Source of the DNA: CAMYLR01 sp039590215
Lineage (GTDB): Bacteria > Gemmatimonadota > Gemmatimonadetes > JACCXV01 > JAHWKZ01
Length of the DNA stretch: 17,244 bases
Direction of reading: 5' to 3'
Assembly (NCBI GenBank): GCA_039590215.1
Contig: JBDHFX010000032.1
Span: 1-17,244, forward strand
In this document: one piece after another, positions 7,852 to 14,513 of the stretch
Layout: each line of letters starts with the position of its first letter
Numbering within the stretch: the first letter of the stretch is position 1
Program-made: the position numbers and the translations under genes
The notes under the pieces: model-generated
Databases searched by the model: none
Seen by the model: the letters and a program-made list of their open reading frames with translations, nothing else
What the model was told of the DNA's origin: nothing

Positions 7852-8867
7852 GCGATCGTCGCACCATCGCCGTGGTGGGCGCCGGCTCGTGGGGGACGGC
7901 GCTGGCGGATCTCTTGGCGCGGAATGGCCACACCGTCCGGCTGTGGGGGCGCGACCCGAGCCTGGTAGCCGCGATCCGCGACACCGGACGCAACCCGCGA
8001 TACCTGTCGGAACACGAGTTGAGCCCCGACGTCGAGCCAACGGAAGACTTGGAGCAATCGGTCAGCGGCGCCGAACTGATCGTGTCGGCCACGCCGAGCC
8101 ACGCCGTTCGCGAGGTCATGACGAAAGCCGCTCCTCACATCGCCGACCACGCGATCGTCGTCTCGACCTCGAAGGGGATCGAGAACAAGACGCTCAAACG
8201 GATGACCGAAGTGTTAGCCGAGGTTCTGGGGTCCGGTCGTGCCGCCCGGGTGTCGGTGTTGTCGGGTCCGTCGTTCGCCGAGGAGGTGTGTCGCGGCAAC
8301 CCGACGGCGGTGACGCTCGCAGCCGAAGATCCGGTGGTGGCGGAGAGCGGGTGTGAAGCGTTCGCCGGTTCCCGATTTCGAGTCTACACGTCAAGCGACG
8401 TGGTGGGGGTTGAGCTCGGTGGGGCGGTCAAGAACATCGTCGCGATCGCGACCGGGATCGCGGACGGTCTCGAGTACGGCCACAACGCTCGCGCGGCACT
8501 CATCACGCGTGGACTGGCCGAGATCTCGCGGCTCGGCATGGCGCTGGGCGGCGAGCGACTGACGTTCATGGGGTTGGCCGGTCTCGGTGACCTGGTGCTG
8601 ACTTGCACCGGAGAGCTGTCCCGCAACCGGACCGTCGGCGTGCGGCTCGGTCGCGGCGAGACGTTGGACGCGATCCTGGCCGACATACGGATGGTGGCCG
8701 AGGGGGTACGCACGACCCGGTCGGTGCACGACCTGGCGCTGCGCGCCGAGGTCCAGATGCCGATCGCGCATCATGTCTACGAAATGTTGTACGAAGCCAA
8801 GAGCCCACGGATCGTGGTAGAAGAGTTGATGGCGAGGGAACTAAAGCCCGAGTTTGAGCGGAGGTAA
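7848..8867 (+). CDS. gpsA: NAD(P)-dependent glycerol-3-phosphate dehydrogenase GpsA
   Basis: This 339-residue cytoplasmic enzyme reduces dihydroxyacetone phosphate to sn-glycerol 3-phosphate, which PlsY next door acylates. The N-terminal Rossmann fold carries GAGSWG (11-16). The catalytic lysine is K195 in GGAVKNIVAIATG, followed by the conserved stretch NARAALITRGLAEI and by GLAGLGDLVLTC and SRNRTVG in the helical C-terminal domain. The length is typical. The start is GTG 7848, overlapping the plsY stop; the open frame extends further upstream, but only as a shadow inside plsY. The stop lies within the ribosome binding site of the MerR gene (GGAGGT at 8860-8865). Confidence 0.97.
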   Translation: MSDRRTIAVVGAGSWGTALADLLARNGHTVRLWGRDPSLVAAIRDTGRNPRYLSEHELSPDVEPTEDLEQSVSGAELIVSATPSHAVREVMTKAAPHIADHAIVVSTSKGIENKTLKRMTEVLAEVLGSGRAARVSVLSGPSFAEEVCRGNPTAVTLAAEDPVVAESGCEAFAGSRFRVYTSSDVVGVELGGAVKNIVAIATGIADGLEYGHNARAALITRGLAEISRLGMALGGERLTFMGLAGLGDLVLTCTGELSRNRTVGVRLGRGETLDAILADIRMVAEGVRTTRSVHDLALRAEVQMPIAHHVYEMLYEAKSPRIVVEELMARELKPEFERR

Positions 8868-8870
8868 GCG

Positions 8871-9269
8871 ATGGCGTTGAACCCGATTGCGAAGAAGGAA
8901 TACTACTCCATCGGGGAGGTGTGCGAGATCACCGATCTAAAGCCGCACGTCCTGCGGTACTGGGAGACCCAGTTCAAAGGGTTGGCACCGGTGAAGAATC
9001 GAGCTGGCAATCGCGCCTACCGCAAGCGCGAGATCGAGATGGTGCAGCTCGTCAAGGAGCTGCTCTACGACAAGAAGTACACCATCGAGGGAGCGCGGCA
9101 GCGGTTGGCGGAAATGCGAAAGGGCGCCGGCCAGCTGTCGGTCGAGCTCGATGAAGCGCGGGTCAAGGACACGTTCGAGACGCTGGCCCGCGATCTCGGG
9201 AAGCTGATCGAGTACGTCGATGCGTTTCATCGCGGCGACGTCGAGCCCGGTCAGGGCGACGCCGAGTAA
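8871..9269 (+). CDS. MerR family transcriptional regulator
   Basis: This 132-residue protein begins with a winged-helix MerR DNA-binding domain at residues about 11-80. It contains YSIGEVCEITDLKPHVLRYW (helix-turn-helix and wing 1), then NRAGNRAYRKREIEMVQLVKELLYDKKYTIEGARQ. The remaining 50 residues are helical and charged, with no cysteine pair for metal sensing, so this is not a mercury/copper type sensor. It resembles the short MerR proteins often encoded near translation and lipid genes in deep-branching Gram-negative phyla. GGAGGT is five bases before ATG, and the gene starts three bases after gpsA. It may regulate its own operon, but no matched operator was identified. Confidence 0.9.
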   Translation: MALNPIAKKEYYSIGEVCEITDLKPHVLRYWETQFKGLAPVKNRAGNRAYRKREIEMVQLVKELLYDKKYTIEGARQRLAEMRKGAGQLSVELDEARVKDTFETLARDLGKLIEYVDAFHRGDVEPGQGDAE

Positions 9270-9281
9270 AGGAGGGACACC

Positions 9282-10232
9282 TTGAATCGAGAAGCGACAT
9301 CGGTAAGCGAGCGACAGGAAGCGGGCCCGTCCGGCGGGCTGAAGTTCCCAGGCAATTTGGCAGCCGACATCGAAGGCCGGTTGGCGGTTTCAGATTCGGG
9401 TAACAACCGCGTGGTGTTCGGTCATGTAGTCGGAAACTCGTTCGAGGTCCGAAAGGTGATCGGCGGTACCGAGGCCGGGTTCGCCGATGGCTCGACCGAC
9501 GAAGCGGCGTTCAACGAGCCGCAGGGATTGACGCTCTCGGGTGACATGTTGATCGTCGCCGATCGCGGGAATCACGCCGTGCGGATGATCGATCTCGCTT
9601 CGGATGAGGTCGCGACGATGGCCGGGACCGGGGAGTTAGCCGGTCACGCGATCGTGGCAGGCGACGCGCTCGAGAGTGCGCTGCGCTCCCCGTGGGACGT
9701 GCTGCTGTGGAACTATGACCTGTTTATTGCCATGGCCGGTGCGCATCAGATCTGGCGGCTCGATCTCAAGTCAGGACAGCTCGCGCTCCACGCAGGCTCC
9801 GGGACCGAGCACATTACCGATGGTTCGCCCAAGACTGCCGCGCAGATACAGCCGATGGCGCTTGCGACCGACGGCGAGCAGCTGTTCTTTGCGGATGCCG
9901 AGTCGTCCGGCGTGCGCGCGGTCGGGTTCGAGCCCGGGTCGGAAGTGACAACGCTGGTCGGGACGGGCTCGTTCGCCGGGCTTGCTTGGGCGCAAGGCGT
10001 TCACCGGTTGTGGATCGCCGACACGTACAACCACAAGCTCAAGACTTTGGAGCCCGCAAGCCGGGCGGTCGAGGCGGTGGAGCCGTTTGAGGCCCAGCTC
10101 GACGAGCCGATGGGGTTGGCTTCGGCCGGTCACATGGTGTACGTCGCGGACACCAACCACCACCGGATCATGCGCGTCGACCAGATCGACAAGCGGGTGG
10201 TCGAGCTGGAGTTAGAAGGGCTGAGCGACTGA
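9282..10232 (+). CDS. NHL-repeat beta-propeller protein (NHLRC2-like C-terminal domain)
   Basis: This 316-residue protein consists almost wholly of NHL repeats. Examples are FPGNLAADIEGRLAVSDSGNNRVV, NEPQGLTLSGDMLIVADRGNHAVRMID, SPWDVLLWNYDLFIAMAGAHQIWRLD, MALATDGEQLFFADAESSGVRAV, LWIADTYNHKLKTL and EPMGLASAGHMVYVADTNHHRIMRVD. It matches the propeller that in NHLRC2-type proteins follows a thioredoxin-like domain, but that domain is absent and no signal peptide is visible, so it is probably cytoplasmic. One blade looks shortened: GTGSF runs straight into AGLAWAQG, where relatives carry about 18 more residues. The start is TTG 9282, chosen for the strong AAAGGAGGG just before it. It is last in the run from 4599. 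Its role is unknown, probably scaffolding or binding. Confidence 0.8.
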   Translation: MNREATSVSERQEAGPSGGLKFPGNLAADIEGRLAVSDSGNNRVVFGHVVGNSFEVRKVIGGTEAGFADGSTDEAAFNEPQGLTLSGDMLIVADRGNHAVRMIDLASDEVATMAGTGELAGHAIVAGDALESALRSPWDVLLWNYDLFIAMAGAHQIWRLDLKSGQLALHAGSGTEHITDGSPKTAAQIQPMALATDGEQLFFADAESSGVRAVGFEPGSEVTTLVGTGSFAGLAWAQGVHRLWIADTYNHKLKTLEPASRAVEAVEPFEAQLDEPMGLASAGHMVYVADTNHHRIMRVDQIDKRVVELELEGLSD

Positions 10233-10250
10233 ACGGGATCGGTCCGGTCG

Positions 10251-11369
10251 CTACTCCGGCGGGTGGGTAGGCTTGCCGCCTTCGGTGCGGATCACTATGT
10301 CGCGCCGCGGGAACGGGATCTCGATCCCGCGCTCATCGAACGTCTTCTTGACTTGATCGCCGATCGCATCGCCGATCACGCGCCTGTCGCGGGCTTCTCG
10401 AATCCACACCCGAAGTTCCAGGTCGACCCTCGACTCGCCGAACCCGCGGGTGATAACGACGGGCTCGGGGGTCGGTTTCACTCCGGCGGTCGCCTTAGCG
10501 ACTTCGAGGATCACTGCCTTGGCTTTCTCCGCGTCCGCATCGTAGGCGATCCCGAACGGGATCCGCAGCCGAATGTGTGGTCCTGACGCGGTGTAATTGA
10601 TGATGTCACGGCGCATGATCTCGTTGTTTGGCACCACGATGATCAAGTTGTCGGGGTTCCGTATCTTTGTCGCTCGGAGCCCGATCTCGACCACATCGCC
10701 CCAACTGCCGGTCTCGGTAGGAGCGTTCCACAGCTCGATTCGGTCGCCGACCTGAAACGGGCGATCGATGATCAAGAGCAGCCCCGCGATCAGGTTGGAC
10801 AGCGTGTCCTTGGCGGCCAGCGAGATACCGAGTCCCATGACGCCGGCGCCAGCCAGGATCGGCGTGATGTTGATCCCTAGAAACGTCAGCGCGATCAGGA
10901 CGCCGAGCCCGACCACGAGCCCGCGCACGATCCGATTGAGCAGCGGCAGCGCGGTGTCGTCGAGGCGGCTCTCGGTTCGTGGCGCGATCTTCTCTTCGAC
11001 GACTCTCAGCGCACTCGACACGAACGCGCTGATCGGTAGCGACAGCGCCACGATCCAGACCGCGCCTATCGTGCGCGACATGTGACCCAGCTCCCAGATC
11101 TGTGCCAACCTCCAGCCACCCCAAAAAACGATCGATATCAGGACAACCCGGCGAATGAGCTGGATCACTAGGTCGTCGAGGTCGGTTTTCGTGCGGGACG
11201 TCAGGCGGTGTTCGATCCGTCTGAGGATCCATCTCGCGGCAAGCCAGATGACGAGTACGAGGAGGAGTTGACCGACGGATATGACGAGTCGCGGGGCGGC
11301 AAACGCCCACGCCGACTCGATCCATGCCTGGTAGTCGAATTGCCCGAGGTCGAATCCCAAGAACTCCAT
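10251..11369 (-). CDS. MscS-type mechanosensitive ion channel
   Basis: This 372-residue inner-membrane channel opens under membrane tension to release solutes during hypo-osmotic shock. Hydrophobic spans lie near residues 26-46, 72-90, 100-120 and 147-167. The pore helix region and the start of the beta domain are conserved: NITPILAGAGVMGLGISLAAKDTLSNLIAGLLLIIDRPFQVGDRIEL, followed by GDVVEIGLRATKIRNPDNLIIVVPNN. The mixed C-terminal domain ends with GIEIPFPRRDIVIRTEGG. It is larger than E. coli MscS because of an extra N-terminal transmembrane region. Its 3' end converges on the NHL gene with 18 bases between stops and no clear terminator. The start lacks a good ribosome binding site. Confidence 0.93.
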   Translation of the reverse strand: MEFLGFDLGQFDYQAWIESAWAFAAPRLVISVGQLLLVLVIWLAARWILRRIEHRLTSRTKTDLDDLVIQLIRRVVLISIVFWGGWRLAQIWELGHMSRTIGAVWIVALSLPISAFVSSALRVVEEKIAPRTESRLDDTALPLLNRIVRGLVVGLGVLIALTFLGINITPILAGAGVMGLGISLAAKDTLSNLIAGLLLIIDRPFQVGDRIELWNAPTETGSWGDVVEIGLRATKIRNPDNLIIVVPNNEIMRRDIINYTASGPHIRLRIPFGIAYDADAEKAKAVILEVAKATAGVKPTPEPVVITRGFGESRVDLELRVWIREARDRRVIGDAIGDQVKKTFDERGIEIPFPRRDIVIRTEGGKPTHPPE

Positions 11370-11489
11370 CGCGGAGGGACGATAACAGCCGTCACCGCGG
11401 CTTCACAACCACGACCTGTGCGGTCGACCACCCGCCGGGCGGACGATTAGCTTGCCGACTTCTCCAGCGTTCGGCCGGGACGAGAAGAG
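11370..11489. promoter_or_regulatory. divergent intergenic region between the channel gene and the MFS gene
   Basis: These 120 bases separate two divergent genes, so they should hold a promoter for each. No convincing -35/-10 pair stands out. A short GC palindrome-like stretch lies near 11430-11441 (CCCGCCGGGCGG). I do not assign individual sites. Confidence 0.4.
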
Positions 11490-12704
11490 ATGACGCACCC
11501 AAGCCAATCCGTGACTCAGCTGCGCAGTGCGATGAAGGTCGCCCTCGCGGTCGCCGCTCTCCACGCCGCGAACGACGCTTACGCGGCGTTTGTCCACCCG
11601 CTCCTGCCGCGTCTCATGGCCAAGCTCGACATGTCGATCGCGGGAGCGGCCGTGGCCACGATGTCGCTCTCCATCGCCGCATCGTTGGCGCAACCACTGC
11701 TCGGTCACTTCGCCGACCGGCGCGGCCGGCGACTCATGATCGTCCTGGGCCCGGTCGTGAGCGGAATCTTTTTGTCGATGATCGGTTGGGCGCCGACGTT
11801 TGGCATGCTGTTGTTGCTTCTCGCTGCCGGTGGGCTCGGCAGCGCGGCATTTCACCCGCCGGCCGTTGCCGTCGCGGCGCACGTCACTGGCGGGCGGGGG
11901 AGTGGGATGCGGCATGCTGTCTTCTCGTCGGGTGGCACCGCCGGCTACGCCGTCGGGCCTTTGATCGCTGTCTGGATCGTGGCGTGGCTAGGTTTTCGCG
12001 GGTTGTGGGTGGCGGTCATCCCGGTCGTGATCCTAGCGATCGTGCTGTATCCGGTACTTCCGGCGGGAGCGACGCTCGCCCCCGTTGGTCCATCGCTGAC
12101 TGTGGGCAGGTTGGCCCGGTCGCTGCGAGGGCCATTCGGGCTCCTGTTCGGCGTCAGCGCGATCGCCGCGTTCTTTCAGCGGGTGTTCCTGACGATGGCG
12201 CCGATCGTCAACGCCAACGCGGGGCTCTCGGAGATGTCCGGCGCTTATGCGTTGTCACTGTACTTGGCGGCACAGGCCGCTGGCGCGCTGACCGGTGGGT
12301 ATCTGACCGATCGCGTCGATCGCCGTTGGCTGCTGGTGGCGCTCACGCTGGCCGCGTTACCAACACATTTCTTTGCGTTCTGGTTTCCGGCGGGCAGCGG
12401 AGCGGCGTTGGTCTCGATGGCGCTTGCGGGCTTTGTCAACATGTCGGTCCTGCCGCCGATTGTCGTTATCGCTCAGGAGATTCGGCCCGACCGCGCCGCG
12501 CTCTACTCCGGTATCGTGATGGGGCTCGCCTGGGCCGTTGGATCGGTCGGGGTCCTGGCCGCCGGCGTCCTCGGCGACGCGATCGGCGCCCGCGAATCGG
12601 CGCTGGCGGTCACCCCGATCATGCTGGCCGCGACTTTCCTGGCACTCCACCCGGCGCTAAAGCGTCACGGGCGTCCGATTGAGGTTGTAACTCAGGTGGA
12701 GTGA
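11490..12704 (+). CDS. MFS transporter, Fsr (fosmidomycin resistance)-like
   Basis: This 404-residue major facilitator protein has about twelve hydrophobic spans in two halves and belongs to the Fsr-like efflux branch. The first helix carries the typical HAANDAYAAFVHPLLPRL (25-42). Motif A is GHFADRRGRR (72-81), with a degenerate copy (GGYLTDRVDRRW) in the second half. It probably exports a small hydrophobic compound by proton antiport; the substrate is not predictable. The ribosome binding site is weak (GAGAAGAG). The M61-type peptidase gene follows after 30 bases in the same direction, so the two and the radical SAM gene probably form one transcript. Confidence 0.9.
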   Translation: MTHPSQSVTQLRSAMKVALAVAALHAANDAYAAFVHPLLPRLMAKLDMSIAGAAVATMSLSIAASLAQPLLGHFADRRGRRLMIVLGPVVSGIFLSMIGWAPTFGMLLLLLAAGGLGSAAFHPPAVAVAAHVTGGRGSGMRHAVFSSGGTAGYAVGPLIAVWIVAWLGFRGLWVAVIPVVILAIVLYPVLPAGATLAPVGPSLTVGRLARSLRGPFGLLFGVSAIAAFFQRVFLTMAPIVNANAGLSEMSGAYALSLYLAAQAAGALTGGYLTDRVDRRWLLVALTLAALPTHFFAFWFPAGSGAALVSMALAGFVNMSVLPPIVVIAQEIRPDRAALYSGIVMGLAWAVGSVGVLAAGVLGDAIGARESALAVTPIMLAATFLALHPALKRHGRPIEVVTQVE

Positions 12705-12719
12705 CGTAGGTTGTTCTAC

Positions 12720-12726
12720 AGGAGGG
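12720..12726 (+). promoter_or_regulatory. strong ribosome binding site deciding the peptidase start
   Basis: AGGAGGG lies eight bases before ATG 12735. A longer reading frame opens with TTG at 12711 upstream of this site, but the site lies inside that extension. The position of the Shine-Dalgarno sequence, together with the signal peptide that starts at 12735, fixes the start. Confidence 0.8.
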
Positions 12727-12734
12727 TTCAAGAG

Positions 12735-14273
12735 ATGAGACAAAGACTCACCAAGATGCTATTGATGACGTTCGTTTTGGTCGCGATTGCCACACCAGCC
12801 ATAAGCCAAACCGCACCACTGGAATACTACATCGACCTACGAGATCGCTCAGACGACCTGTTCCACGTACGGCTGACGGTCGAGAACCTCGGACCCGACA
12901 ATGCGATCTACCAATTCGCGTCGACCGCGCCGGGAACGTACCAGGTGATGGATGTGGGCCGGTTCGTGCAATCGTTTCAAGCCTTCGACGGGGACGGCGA
13001 AGCGTTGGAGACGGAACGAGCAGCGGTCAACCAATGGCGCATTCAGGAACCTGCCCGCGTGCGTTCGATCGAGTATGCGATCGCCGAGACGTGGGACACA
13101 CCAGTTGAGGTGCACCCGATCTATCCCATGGCGGGGACCTCGATCGAGGCGAACCACGTGCTCTTCAACGCGCACGCAGTCGTTGGTTACCCAGCCGGGC
13201 TCCAGGACGCGCCTCTCCACGTGCATCTCGAGTATCCCGACGGTTGGCAGGTCGGAACGGCGCTGGAACGAGCCGTTGACGACGGCTTCGCCGCGGACGA
13301 CTACGACCATCTGGTGGATTCACCGATTCTGGCCGGTGAGTTAACCGTCGCAAACACGGAAGTCGGTGGCGCGGTCGTCGAGATCTACACGTACTCGAAG
13401 AGCGGCGGTGTCCGATCGGAGCAGCTACTCGAGTCGATGCGTGAGATGTTGCAATCAGCGAGCGAGTTTCTCGGCGAGTTACCGGTCGATCGTTACGTTT
13501 TCCTCTTTCATTTCGAGTGGGACGGTCCAATTTCCGGGGCATGGGAACATTCGTACAGCTCGGAGTACGTGTTGCCGGACATCACGTTCTCAGAGCCTGC
13601 CGGTGCGTTTATCACCGACATCGCGGCTCACGAGTTCCTGCATATCATCACGCCGCTCAATATTCATAGCGAGATCATCGAGCAGTTCAATTTCGAGCAG
13701 CCCGTTCCGTCTGCACATTTGTGGCTGTACGAAGGCGTCACCGAGTGGGGTGCCCATGCGATGCAACTGCGATCGGGGCTCACCAACCTCGAAGAGCACC
13801 TCGAGGTCATAGCGGGCAAGCTTCAAGCGGACCGGCAGTACCGGGCCGACTACAGCCTCGAACAGCTGGCTCTCACATCGTACAGCGACGAAGGCCAGAG
13901 CCAGTACGCGAATATCTACCAACGGGGTGCGCTGGTGGGAGAGCTGCTCGATATTCTGTTGCTTGATCTCTCGGATGGTGAGAGCGGATTGCGAGAGTTG
14001 CTTCAGAAGCTGATGCGTTATTATGGCAAGGGCCGTGCGTTTCCCGATTGCGGTTTCTATGACGTTGTGGCGGGCATGACGTATCCCGAGGTCCAAGACT
14101 TCTTCGAGCGTTACGTAAAGCATGCTGAGCCACTGCCGATTAGCGAATACTACGGAAAGTTGGGGATCGACGTGGTCACCGATGATCAGGGGCAGCCGGT
14201 CGAGTTCGAGGTTCAAGCTGACGCCAGCGAGCGTCAGCTGATGCTGCGCCGAGCTTGGATGGGGGAGAAGTGA
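12735..14273 (+). CDS. secreted M61-family (glycyl aminopeptidase-like) metallopeptidase, without PDZ domain
   Basis: This 512-residue exported protein has a signal peptide MRQRLTKMLLMTFVLVAIATPAIS with cleavage expected after AIS. Residues 30-200 resemble the beta-rich N-terminal domain of M61 peptidases. The zinc site is complete: HEFLH at 299-303, with E333 in LYEGVTEW as third ligand. M61 enzymes are periplasmic or extracellular aminopeptidases with a preference for N-terminal glycine or alanine. Family members usually run to about 600 residues and end in a PDZ domain; here the protein stops about 70 residues after the helical catalytic part, so PDZ is absent. The stop overlaps the radical SAM start as GTGA. 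Specificity is inferred from family only. Confidence 0.85.
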   Translation: MRQRLTKMLLMTFVLVAIATPAISQTAPLEYYIDLRDRSDDLFHVRLTVENLGPDNAIYQFASTAPGTYQVMDVGRFVQSFQAFDGDGEALETERAAVNQWRIQEPARVRSIEYAIAETWDTPVEVHPIYPMAGTSIEANHVLFNAHAVVGYPAGLQDAPLHVHLEYPDGWQVGTALERAVDDGFAADDYDHLVDSPILAGELTVANTEVGGAVVEIYTYSKSGGVRSEQLLESMREMLQSASEFLGELPVDRYVFLFHFEWDGPISGAWEHSYSSEYVLPDITFSEPAGAFITDIAAHEFLHIITPLNIHSEIIEQFNFEQPVPSAHLWLYEGVTEWGAHAMQLRSGLTNLEEHLEVIAGKLQADRQYRADYSLEQLALTSYSDEGQSQYANIYQRGALVGELLDILLLDLSDGESGLRELLQKLMRYYGKGRAFPDCGFYDVVAGMTYPEVQDFFERYVKHAEPLPISEYYGKLGIDVVTDDQGQPVEFEVQADASERQLMLRRAWMGEK

Positions 14274-14482
14274 GCGAACCTCTGGTTCAGATCCCGGACG
14301 TACCCACGACCGAATGCAACGAGCCCAAGAAGGGGCTTCTCATCGCGCCGGAGTTCCCAGCCAGCTTCTGGAGCTATCGGCACATCATGTCGATGGTCGG
14401 TCGGAAGGCGGCGTTTCCGCCTCTCGGCCTGATCACCTTCGCGGCGATGATGCCCGACAACTGGTCGTTCGACTTGATCGAT
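14270..14482 (+). pseudogene. N-terminal part of the frameshifted radical SAM gene
   Basis: GTG 14270 overlaps the peptidase stop and opens a frame that reads about 71 residues typical of the N-terminal (cobalamin-binding-like) domain of DUF4070-type radical SAM proteins. It includes KKGLLIAPEFPASFWSYRHI and AAFPPLGLITFAAMMP, and ends in WSFDLID. After that the frame turns into arginine-rich nonsense that continues to a stop at 14825-14827. The homologous reading continues in another frame (DAADAVFTSAM, then ATG 14514). The break coincides with a tandem GATCGATC at 14476-14483. This piece and the next feature are therefore one gene split by a frameshift, either real or a sequencing error. Confidence 0.75.
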
Positions 14483-14513
14483 CGACGCCGCCGACGCGGT
14501 CTTCACCAGCGCC

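Noticed and set aside
11324..12682. 452-codon plus-strand frame over the MFS gene
   Set aside because: Arginine- and glycine-rich shadow of the transporter frame, as expected in GC-rich DNA.
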